From positions 1-58,425 of the forward strand of contig CAOKMT010000012.1 in the NCBI GenBank assembly GCA_948469885.1: DNA of 58,425 nt, in the 5' to 3' direction. Below the pieces are notes generated by a model, which saw nothing but the letters and a program-made list of their open reading frames with translations, was not told the origin of the DNA and did not search any database. The translations under genes were made by a program, and so were the position numbers. This DNA comes from an uncultured Sporosarcina sp. (GTDB taxonomy: Bacteria > Bacillota > Bacilli > Bacillales_A > Planococcaceae). Of this stretch, positions 25,663 through 33,367 are shown piece after piece; the stretch's first letter is position 1; every line of letters starts with the position of its first letter.

Positions 25663-25715
25663 CCCGGGATGAAAATACCTCTAAACGATTCCCTTGTACA
25701 ACTCAATCCAATACA

Positions 25716-25758
25716 AAAATCATGGCGGACAGTCATTCTCGTCCAACCATGATTTTTT
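25716..25758. terminator. Bidirectional terminator
   Basis: AAAATCATGG and CCATGATTTT pair around a loop of about 21 bases, with an inner GGACAG/CGTCC part, and T runs on both strands. It serves the NRDE gene and the convergent lipoprotein gene. Confidence 0.8.
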
Positions 25759-25761
25759 CAA

Positions 25762-26988
25762 TCAAGCGTCTTTAATTTCCAATTCATATTCTTCTTCCTC
25801 TTGTTTGACACCGACTTTCCAGACAGCTTTCTTTTCGTCAAATGCTATTGAACTAATAATTAACATGCCATCTGACTTCTTTTTTTCGATTGCTTTTTGG
25901 ATAACTTCAGATTCCGATAACTTGGCATTTGCCGGTTTATATTCGGGAAGGACTTCTACAAACTTTGCTCTAGCCTGTCCAGGATATGATGTCATCATCA
26001 TACCTGTCATTTCCACATGCACCCGTTGTCCGACTTTCAACTGCTCATCTGCTTTGGGGTATTGATAATTAGCAGCACCGTAAAATTCTTCTTTACCTCC
26101 TGTGGAACCAAAGTCAGCCGGCTTTGTCGCGACAACGAGCATCCCTTCGCCACCGACATCCATCACATATTCCCCTTCCAACGAAGGAATTGTCGTAAAT
26201 GGCTCTTTCGGATATGTCGTTGTCGGCTCTCCTGGCTCCGCAATCATTCTTCCGTCTTGTTCAAAATGGATTGTGTAATCCGCAAACTTTTCTCTAAGCT
26301 CTTCTTGCTGCTCTTCTTTCAAGAAATCATGCGTAATCTCGATATTTCCTGTTATTGTATTAACCGAAAGTCCATATGATCCCCGTTCGTTCCACATCGG
26401 CTTTATCACTTCAGCGACTTCTTTTTGTAACTCCTGTAACTCCACGCCTGTATGAGGGCTCCGGTAAAAATAAATCGGCTCCGCCAAAATTTCCCCTGCA
26501 TCCACTTTCGATTGCAACAATGCTAACAACTCATCTAAACGTTCATCCGGTTCTTTAATCCCTATCCAAACACCGGACTGCTCGGCGCCTGACATCTGAT
26601 TTTCGATAAAGAGCACTCCTTCTTTTTGAAAACCTCCATGACCGCCGTATACGTCTTCCACCGTTTCAATTGCAACCATTGCTTCAATTGCTTGGACAGC
26701 CGTATCTTCCTCCAACTCGGGAGATGGCTTACCGAACATTCCTTTTTGATACTCATCACTTTCTATCTGTTCCTTGGCCAGCGCATCACGCTTCGGCGTC
26801 TCCTTCACCGTCTGTTCAAGTTCCGCTATAATTTCACGCCCTCTCGCAGTTTCCAAGCCATTTTCTTCAGACTTCTTAGGTTCTACCAATTCATTCGTTG
26901 TTTGCCCAAGATCATCCTCCGCTGTACCACATCCTCCAATAAGTAAAGCAACACACAATGTTAGCGCGAATCCAGCTTTCTTCTTCAA
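25762..26988 (-). CDS. DUF3221-containing lipoprotein
   Basis: A 408-residue secreted lipoprotein. The signal peptide KKKAGFALTLCVALLIGGC ends in a lipobox with C20. After an acidic linker (about 20-130) comes a middle region with YGGHGGFQKEGVLFIENQMSG and YFYRSPHTGVEL. The last third has SLEGEYVMDVGGEGMLVVAT, typical of DUF3221, then a KLSESEVIQKAIEKKKSDG tail. The start is TTG at 26988, with GGGGGG 8 bp upstream; this places the signal peptide at the very N-terminus, whereas the longer frame does not. Function is unknown. Confidence 0.75.
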   Translation of the reverse strand: MKKKAGFALTLCVALLIGGCGTAEDDLGQTTNELVEPKKSEENGLETARGREIIAELEQTVKETPKRDALAKEQIESDEYQKGMFGKPSPELEEDTAVQAIEAMVAIETVEDVYGGHGGFQKEGVLFIENQMSGAEQSGVWIGIKEPDERLDELLALLQSKVDAGEILAEPIYFYRSPHTGVELQELQKEVAEVIKPMWNERGSYGLSVNTITGNIEITHDFLKEEQQEELREKFADYTIHFEQDGRMIAEPGEPTTTYPKEPFTTIPSLEGEYVMDVGGEGMLVVATKPADFGSTGGKEEFYGAANYQYPKADEQLKVGQRVHVEMTGMMMTSYPGQARAKFVEVLPEYKPANAKLSESEVIQKAIEKKKSDGMLIISSIAFDEKKAVWKVGVKQEEEEYELEIKDA

Positions 26989-27145
26989 CGATAAAGCCCC
27001 CCTCAAATATGATATGTACAGAGTTAGTCGTATGAACATGGAATTCGTTACAAAAAGTGCGAGATTTCTGCAAACTAAGTATGCGTACGTGAAACCGATG
27101 CCCAGTTGTAGTAGCATATTGATGAACTTAAAGAGAGGTGGCGTG

Positions 27146-27448
27146 ATGATGGTCGAGAAAGTGATTTTGAATGATACCCCTTTTACGATTACCAATTTCC
27201 ATGAAGAAACCATTGTGGATCAAGCGACCGGAAATGAATTGAAAAGAATCGGCTTTGATTTCAAGGTGACGAGTGACGAGTATCACGACGTCACGACATT
27301 GCTTTATGAAAATGATTTTCATGTACGAGTACCGGAGAAGGAACTCGAATTCCAAGCGGCGATCAGTTTCTATTCAACTTCCTTGACCAACTTATACGAA
27401 AAGGGTCAAGTGAGTGACTACAAGTTGGAACTTACTGAAAAAGCGTAG
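27146..27448 (+). CDS. DUF3219 family protein (YkvR-like)
   Basis: A 100-residue protein resembling B. subtilis YkvR: GNELKRIGFDFKVTSDEYHD, TTLLYENDFHVRVPEKELEF and FYSTSLTNLYEKGQVSDYKL. No function is known. GAGG lies 7 bp before the first of two adjacent ATG codons; the second, at 27149, is equally possible. A frame extending much further upstream overlaps the divergent lipoprotein gene and has no ribosome site. Confidence 0.82.
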   Translation: MMVEKVILNDTPFTITNFHEETIVDQATGNELKRIGFDFKVTSDEYHDVTTLLYENDFHVRVPEKELEFQAAISFYSTSLTNLYEKGQVSDYKLELTEKA

Positions 27449-27548
27449 ACACTCCACTTTCCCAAGTTGGTTGTTTAGATTCTTCCTGTGGAATTTGATA
27501 TAGTTTTTTAAGGAAAGTTATTACTTCTAAAAAAAGGAGCCTACAAAG

Positions 27549-28265
27549 ATGCAAAATCTAAAAGGAAAAAATGCGTTAATTACAGGTGCGGGCAGAGGCA
27601 TCGGTCGTGCTACCGCTATCGCTTTTGCTAATGAAGGGATTAATGTCGGCCTCGTTGGAAAAACAGCTGAAAATTTAGAAGTAGTTGCAAAAGAGATTGA
27701 AGCGTACGGCGTTGAAGTGACGATGGCGACTGCCGATGTATCTGATCAAGAATCAGTCAATGCCGCAGTTGAGCATATTACATCAGAGTTAGGGCAAATT
27801 GACATTCTTATTAATAATGCAGGCATCGCCAAATTCGGTGGATTTCTTGAACTTTCACCTGAACAATTCAAAAACATTATCGATGTCAATTTAATGGGTA
27901 CCTACTATGTGACGAGAGCGGTTCTCCCTGGGATGATCGAACAGAAATCCGGTGATATTATTAATATTTCCTCAACCGCTGGTCAGCGTGGCGGTCCTGT
28001 TATGAGTGCGTATAGCGCATCGAAATTTGGTCTTCTTGGACTGACCGAATCTCTTATGCAAGAAGTGAGAAAGCATAATATTCGTGTAAGTGCATTAACA
28101 CCGAGCACGGTCGCGACAGACTTAGCTCTCACTGAAAACTTGACGGACGGCAATCCGGAAAAAGTATTGCAACCAGAAGACTTAGCTGAAGTGATGGTTG
28201 CCCAATTGAAATTGCATCCACGTGTCTTTCTTAAAAGCGCAGGCATCTGGTCAACAAATCCATAA
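27549..28265 (+). CDS. Short-chain dehydrogenase, YoxD-like 3-oxoacyl reductase
   Basis: A 238-residue NADPH-type SDR. The nucleotide motif is [12 protein letters not shown], with NNAG in [14 protein letters not shown] of [12 protein letters not shown], and the catalytic Y/K in [10 protein letters not shown]. The C-terminal segment [23 protein letters not shown] and the ending WSTNP closely follow B. subtilis YoxD. It is described as a 3-ketoacyl-ACP reductase-like enzyme but its substrate is not established. AAAAGGAG precedes the ATG and a clean terminator follows. Confidence 0.9.
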   Translation: MQNLKGKNALITGAGRGIGRATAIAFANEGINVGLVGKTAENLEVVAKEIEAYGVEVTMATADVSDQESVNAAVEHITSELGQIDILINNAGIAKFGGFLELSPEQFKNIIDVNLMGTYYVTRAVLPGMIEQKSGDIINISSTAGQRGGPVMSAYSASKFGLLGLTESLMQEVRKHNIRVSALTPSTVATDLALTENLTDGNPEKVLQPEDLAEVMVAQLKLHPRVFLKSAGIWSTNP

Positions 28266-28282
28266 GAATCTTCAATACAAAG

Positions 28283-28316
28283 ACCTCCCGAGAATTTTTG
28301 TTCCGGGAGGTTTTTC
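28283..28316 (+). terminator. Terminator of the YoxD-like gene
   Basis: ACCTCCCG and CGGGAGGT pair around a 13-base loop and end in TTTTTC. Confidence 0.88.
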
Positions 28317-28484
28317 TTTGAATCACATCAAAACGGACAAGTTCCTACACAAGCCCACGCATCAAATACATGACGTGCCGTCACGACAAATCCCTTTCCC
28401 TTATAGGATGGACAAGCAATCTGTGGTAACATTAAATAAACTAAACTTCATTTACAGTAATACATAGATGGGTGGGAATATAAA

Positions 28485-29414
28485 ATCTTTTTTTTAAGCA
28501 CTGTTTTTCTAAATATTATTATTCCAATCCTCATATTAGTTCTGATTGGCGCTCTGTTACAACGGAAATTCGCATTTAACTTAAGGGCAATTTCCAATTT
28601 AATCACCTATTGTCTCATGCCCGCTGCTGTTTTCATCAATATTTATGAAACGAAAATCGATCTTCAAGTTCTACTCAACATACTCGGCTATTTGCTGGTT
28701 TTCAGTATTTGTTTGATGAGTGTAGGTGCATTGCTCAGCAAAGTGTTAAAACTAGACAAGGAAAAAGCCGCAATTCTCAATAACAGCATCGTATTAGTCA
28801 ATTCAGGAAATTACGGCATTCCCGTCAGCCAATTAATCTTCCAAACCAATCCTCTTGGCATATCGATTCAAATAATCGTAATGATTTTCCAAAACATTAT
28901 TACGTATACATACGGTCTTTATAACTTGATCGCCACGACTAAATCCGGATTGGATATTTTACGGGAACTGCTAAGACTTCCCATTATTCATGCTATGATT
29001 CTCGGCGGCTTGTTGAACGGTTTCGGGGTTGCTGTTCCGGAGTTTTTATTAATTCCACTTGATTACCTAACCGATGCTTTTCTTGCCATTGCGCTTATAT
29101 TATTAGGGGCCCAACTGTCACAAATCCAACTACGGACTATCTTCAATCGTACCATTCTGCTAAGTAGCATAGGTAGACTTGTCATAGGGCCAGCCATTGC
29201 GCTTCTTCTTATTTTCATCATGGGCCTTGATGGAGTTGTCGCCCAATCGCTATTGATCGCAAGTTCTTTTCCTACTTCCCGGAACAGTTCAACACTTGCT
29301 TTTGAGTACGATGTCCATCCAAATTTGGCAGCCCAGATTGTCCTCTTTTCAACAGTCATGAGCAGTCTGACCGTCACCTTTGTTATTTACTTATCCATGC
29401 TTTTATTCACGTAA
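28485..29414 (+). CDS. Auxin efflux carrier (AEC) family transporter, probable AUC start
   Basis: A ten-segment membrane carrier; family marks are NNSIVLVNSGNYGIPVSQL and SFPTSRNSSTLAFEYDV. The first ATG in frame (28617) would remove the first membrane helix. In-frame sequence continues upstream as FFLSTVFLNIIIPILILVLI, and the only start-like codon with a ribosome site is ATC at 28485, 8 bp after GGTGGG, giving 309 residues, the family's normal length. An ATG at 28468 would be in frame only if the T8 tract at 28488-28495 had one more T, so a slippage or indel is the alternative. Substrates of AEC proteins include malate and other small acids. Confidence 0.8.
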   Translation: MFFLSTVFLNIIIPILILVLIGALLQRKFAFNLRAISNLITYCLMPAAVFINIYETKIDLQVLLNILGYLLVFSICLMSVGALLSKVLKLDKEKAAILNNSIVLVNSGNYGIPVSQLIFQTNPLGISIQIIVMIFQNIITYTYGLYNLIATTKSGLDILRELLRLPIIHAMILGGLLNGFGVAVPEFLLIPLDYLTDAFLAIALILLGAQLSQIQLRTIFNRTILLSSIGRLVIGPAIALLLIFIMGLDGVVAQSLLIASSFPTSRNSSTLAFEYDVHPNLAAQIVLFSTVMSSLTVTFVIYLSMLLFT

Positions 29415-29459
29415 AAAAGGTCATGATGAGCGCATTCTTGTCTCATCATGACCTTTTTA
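29414..29459. terminator. Bidirectional terminator
   Basis: AAAAAGGTCATGATGAG and CTCATCATGACCTTTTT pair perfectly around an 11-base loop; it serves the AEC gene and the convergent DUF420 gene. Confidence 0.92.
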
Positions 29460-29465
29460 TAATGC

Positions 29466-30023
29466 TTAATAATACGGTGAGATTAAAATATAAACAAGTA
29501 CGCCTGTGAAGCTAACATATAGCCAGATCGGCATCGTCCACCGAGCAATCTTTCGATGCCGCTCATTCTCCATATTCCATGCGCGTGCCACGCTCGTAAG
29601 CGCTAACGGTACAATCGCCGCGGCCAACACAATATGCGTGATTAAAATGAAATAATAAAACGCTGCCATGAACCCTTCTCCACCATATGGAGTGGAAGGT
29701 GATAAATAATGGAATGCGACATAAGTGATCAGAAATAAGAAAGTCGTCACAAACGCTGCATAAATGAAACGACGATGCACAGTCACATTTCGCTTCAAGA
29801 TGGCAATCAGCGCTGCCACTAAAAAGAGAAAAGTAAAGCTATTAAAAATCGCATTCAAGAGCGGTAATATCGTCACATCAAACAAATCGAAATCTTCCAC
29901 GCCTGGCATTCCTGCCAAAACACCAATTGCACCGATCAAGACAACAGATAATATGATAATCATTGGTCTATAATTTCTTTTTTGGAAAGACTTGTCCATT
30001 CCTACGCTTTTACTGTCATTCAT
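29466..30023 (-). CDS. DUF420 family membrane protein (YozB-like)
   Basis: A 185-residue protein with five membrane segments. Features of DUF420 are the histidine pairs in TVHRRFIYAAF, TYVAFHYLSP and ILITHIVLAAA. The family is often found near cytochrome oxidase genes and may assist haem-copper oxidase assembly, which is known context rather than evidence here. The ATG at 30023 is 12 bp from GGAG; another ATG at 30032 is only 3 bp from it. The 290-bp stretch from 30033 to 30316 shows no gene or clear signal. Confidence 0.85.
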   Translation of the reverse strand: MNDSKSVGMDKSFQKRNYRPMIIILSVVLIGAIGVLAGMPGVEDFDLFDVTILPLLNAIFNSFTFLFLVAALIAILKRNVTVHRRFIYAAFVTTFLFLITYVAFHYLSPSTPYGGEGFMAAFYYFILITHIVLAAAIVPLALTSVARAWNMENERHRKIARWTMPIWLYVSFTGVLVYILISPYY

Positions 30024-30316
30024 AAAAACCATTCACTCCATTACTAATTGATGGAACCTTCTTCAATTATTTTATCATACCCATGCGCTTCCGACCCAAA
30101 CAATCAGTAAAATTCTTGCGCCCGTCAAAAAGTTATGGCGATTTTATGAAGACATAGAAAAGCTTTAACATGGATTCCTTACTTTACAGAATTAATTCAC
30201 ATTGCCGTTGAATTTCAATTTACAGCTAGTCTTGTAAATTGGAGCGGAAAGCGCGCGCTTGAAGTAATTCACAACAGTATTCGAACACTCTTCCCGCTAT
30301 AAGCATCTACTTGAAG

Positions 30317-31360
30317 TTAACGCCGCATAGTAAACCATGAGAATACAATAGCTCCCATAAGCATGAAACCTAAGTAACCCATAACCGGATAAACCGTCCC
30401 GACAAGCGTGACAAATCCTACGAAACTTGCGCCGAATGCTAGCATTCCCGCAATAATAACGAACCGGTTAAACTTGAACGTTCCCGCATGGACGAACCGT
30501 GCTGCAAATGCATACAACGTGCTGACTGCTGTATTGTAAATCATACCGAGCAACACGATTGCCATCAGTAACCCCATTGTCGAAGATATATTATTTGCCA
30601 ACAACAACATCGGCATAGGTACGTCTGTAATCTCCTCTAATTGTGTAAGCATAGACACGTTTATAAGAAGTATAAGCATTCCTAATCCAATTCCACCAAC
30701 GAGACCCCCACGGCTTGCGATCTTCTCATTTTTAACGGTACCGCCCAGTACGGTTAACATTGAAGCTCCGATGGCGATATTATAAGAAACATAAAGGATA
30801 GTCGCTAGCAACCAATTCGTGGATGCGGGCATTTGGCGTGACATCGCCATGTCATATTCGACGGCAGACATATCGAAATTCAGAAAGGCATGTACCGTCG
30901 TGATGAGAACGAGTAGAACTAGCAACGGTGTCATCAAACCAATTAATGCGATTACTTTATCAATCTTCAGCCTCACCGATCCAACCGTGATGATCGCCAT
31001 CAATAAACTGCCAATGAATCCCGGCACCCCGAATTGATGCTCAAATATAGTACCTGCGCCTGCAAACATAATGACAGTGACGCCAAAAAGAAAAAAAGTA
31101 ATCATAACGTCAATGATTAAACCAAAAGCACGTCCACAAATATGGTAAATCGCTTCTTTATGGGAATTTGATTGTAAACGGCTTCCTAACAACATCAAAT
31201 TCATTCCTAAAAATGCAAAAAGGATAGTGGCGACTAAACTTCCAATTATGCCGATCAGGCCAAAACTCGTAAAAAATTGCAATATCTCTTGTCCCGATGC
31301 AAAACCTGCGCCGACAACAATGCCAATGAATGCCGCTCCAAGTTGAATGCTTTTTCTTAT
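30317..31360 (-). CDS. YkvI-like membrane protein, probable AUA start
   Basis: A polytopic protein with about ten membrane segments, resembling B. subtilis YkvI, an APC-superfamily-like protein of unknown function. The standard-codon frame begins at a TTG inside the conserved N-terminal motif. Upstream in frame is RKSIQLGAAFIGIVVGAGFA followed by SGQEILQFF, the typical YkvI opening with the first helix. The only start-like codon with correct spacing is ATA at 31360, 6 bp after GGGGGG. The product would be 347 residues. Alternatives are an ATT two codons earlier, or a sequence error at the start codon. Confidence 0.78.
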   Translation of the reverse strand: MRKSIQLGAAFIGIVVGAGFASGQEILQFFTSFGLIGIIGSLVATILFAFLGMNLMLLGSRLQSNSHKEAIYHICGRAFGLIIDVMITFFLFGVTVIMFAGAGTIFEHQFGVPGFIGSLLMAIITVGSVRLKIDKVIALIGLMTPLLVLLVLITTVHAFLNFDMSAVEYDMAMSRQMPASTNWLLATILYVSYNIAIGASMLTVLGGTVKNEKIASRGGLVGGIGLGMLILLINVSMLTQLEEITDVPMPMLLLANNISSTMGLLMAIVLLGMIYNTAVSTLYAFAARFVHAGTFKFNRFVIIAGMLAFGASFVGFVTLVGTVYPVMGYLGFMLMGAIVFSWFTMRR

Positions 31361-31511
31361 CCCAATCCCCCCGCTTCTTCTTTTGTTACAATATATGCCG
31401 CAAGAGACGATATATAGAAGAAACCGGGCTCTTCCTTCATTTCATTGCATGTAAATGAATTTTCTAGCCATATTAAATAAGAAGAAAAAATGTATGCAGG
31501 AGGTATTTACA

Positions 31512-31673
31512 ATGGGAAGAGACGATCACAACAACAAGGCTAAAAGCAATAACTCGAGTTCATTGCCGCAAACGCCGAAAAATCAAAAAATCAGTCCGAG
31601 TCAAATGAAAGAAGAGACGGCGAAAGAATTTGCTGAACTGACGAAATTGAAACCTAAGCGACAGAAAAAGTGA
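31512..31673 (+). CDS. YfhD-like small protein
   Basis: A 53-residue, very polar protein beginning MGRDDHNNKAKSNNSSSLPQ and containing LPQTPKN, as in the YfhD family of Bacillus. No function is known. AGGAGG lies 8 bp before the ATG. Its stop codon overlaps the GTG start of the deacetylase gene (GTGA), so the two genes are translationally coupled. Confidence 0.7.
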   Translation: MGRDDHNNKAKSNNSSSLPQTPKNQKISPSQMKEETAKEFAELTKLKPKRQKK

Positions 31674-32602
31674 AGGTCAAGAATTTATTACAATTCGGGG
31701 TCGTTGGATTTTTTCTATGTACGATCGGTGTTGCGCTTCACCATTTTTTCACCCCTACCTCTATTCAAGCGGAAAATGATCTTTTACTTGAGGAAATTCA
31801 ATCTTATGCCGAAAAACATGCAATCGAGCCCGTCGATGCAAAAGTCGATCGGGTATGGAAAGCAATCCCGGGCTACAATGGATTGAAAGTCGATGTTGAA
31901 GCGAGTTATGCAAAAATGCGAAAGCGTAAAACGTTCGATGAAAAACAAATTGTCTTAAAACAAATAAAACCAAAAGTTCGTTTGCAGGACTTACCGCCTT
32001 CTCCTATTTATAAAGGGAATCCCGAAAAGCCAATGGTCTCGTTTTTAATTAATGTTGCCTGGGGCAATGAATTTATTCCCCCAATGATTGAAACCCTCGA
32101 CAAACATGACGTGAAAACGACTTTCTTTTTCGATGGCAGTTGGGTGAGTAAAAATCCGGACATCGCCAAAATGATTTATGAAAAAGGCCATGAAATCGGT
32201 AATCATGCGTACAGTCATCCTGATCTTAGCCGGTATTCGAGAGCCGACACAAGTACCGAGTTATCCAAAACGAATGACGTGATTGAAAAAACGATTGGCG
32301 TCAAACCGATATGGTTCGCACCGCCCAGCGGAAGCTTTAATGAAGAAACAGTCAATGTCGCCCGCGAACTGGACATGTTTACCATTCTTTGGACAGTCGA
32401 TACAGTTGACTGGCGGCAACCTGCGACGAGCGAAATGGTAAACCGCGTTCTCCCCCAAGTCGAGAATGGAACGATGATTTTAATGCATCCGACGAAACCC
32501 GTTGCGGAAGGCTTGGACACGATGATTCAGGAAATTCGTGAAAAGGGCTATGTACTGGGAACCGTTTCCGACATGATGAGCGAGAATCGGATACAAAGTT
32601 AG
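31670..32602 (+). CDS. YlxY-like polysaccharide deacetylase, probably inactive site
   Basis: A 310-residue protein with an N-terminal membrane anchor (about 8-25) and a NodB domain (about 121-300). The metal-binding TFDD motif of active deacetylases is replaced by FLINVAWGNE (125-134), while H179 and H183 (NHAYSH) remain. This is the pattern of the sporulation protein YlxY, so loss of the Asp pair is a family feature, not a local mutation. A role in spore envelope polysaccharide is inferred. The GTG start overlaps the stop of the YfhD-like gene. Confidence 0.85.
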   Translation: MKVKNLLQFGVVGFFLCTIGVALHHFFTPTSIQAENDLLLEEIQSYAEKHAIEPVDAKVDRVWKAIPGYNGLKVDVEASYAKMRKRKTFDEKQIVLKQIKPKVRLQDLPPSPIYKGNPEKPMVSFLINVAWGNEFIPPMIETLDKHDVKTTFFFDGSWVSKNPDIAKMIYEKGHEIGNHAYSHPDLSRYSRADTSTELSKTNDVIEKTIGVKPIWFAPPSGSFNEETVNVARELDMFTILWTVDTVDWRQPATSEMVNRVLPQVENGTMILMHPTKPVAEGLDTMIQEIREKGYVLGTVSDMMSENRIQS

Positions 32603-32725
32603 TTCCCATTGTAGTGAACTCATTTTGGCAGAATGGATAGCGCCAATAAATTCCTGAACAATAATAAACGCCTTAGTATGCAAATGAAAAACGATTTTCT
32701 CGCATAAAAACCTTTCACACTGAAA

Positions 32726-32772
32726 CCAAAAGTGGCGCTTCCTCCTGCACTTGGAGAAAGCGCCACTTTTGG
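32726..32772. terminator. Bidirectional terminator
   Basis: CCAAAAGTGGCGCTT and AAGCGCCACTTTTGG form a perfect 15-bp stem around a 17-base loop. It lies between the convergent YlxY-like and lipoprotein genes. Confidence 0.88.
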
Positions 32773-32784
32773 TACTTCCATGAA

Positions 32785-33234
32785 TCATTTCGTCATCATT
32801 AACTCTTTCGTATCATATCCTTTAAATTTCACATTTAATTTCAAGGTTCTATAATCGTTCACTTCGAACGCTTCAGAAGTTTTTTTAATCATATCTTCAT
32901 CATCCACCTCGGGATCTAGTGCAAGTTCTTCAAAAATCGAATTGAGTTTTTCCATCGCTTCATTGCCATGCAAGTAGAAATCATCTATTTTATTTTCATA
33001 CACCGCTTCAATTTTATCCTTTTTTTCATCGTACTCCGCAACTACTGCTGATTTCATCTCTGTCGTATCCGCAGTCATATTGAACATCGTAAAACCGTAC
33101 GTGCTTCCGAGCTCTTGCTCCGATGTATCCATGCCTTCGGGCTTTTCCGTTACGATATTCCGATTACTACATGCCATCAGTAGAACTAAGGAAGAAAAAA
33201 TTACAATCCATACAGCCATCCGTTTGTTGTCCAT
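32785..33234 (-). CDS. YusW-like lipoprotein
   Basis: A 149-residue lipoprotein. The signal sequence MDNKRMAVWIVIFSSLVLLM leads to a lipobox LMAC with C22. The mature part has GFTMFNMTADTTEMKSAVVA and LKLNVKFKGYDTKEL, like the YusW family. Function is unknown. AAAGG lies 9 bp before the chosen ATG; an ATG three codons earlier touches it. It diverges from the Tet(M)-like gene. Confidence 0.78.
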   Translation of the reverse strand: MDNKRMAVWIVIFSSLVLLMACSNRNIVTEKPEGMDTSEQELGSTYGFTMFNMTADTTEMKSAVVAEYDEKKDKIEAVYENKIDDFYLHGNEAMEKLNSIFEELALDPEVDDEDMIKKTSEAFEVNDYRTLKLNVKFKGYDTKELMMTK

Positions 33235-33367
33235 ACCGGTCATCCTTTCTTCAACTATCCATAATCTAGCCGCACAGTAGAAAAGTTATACAGGTCGTTG
33301 TCGCAAAAAAATGATGCCAATCCATTTCTTTCTATTTGTTATAATGAATCAATAGAGAGGTGAAGGC

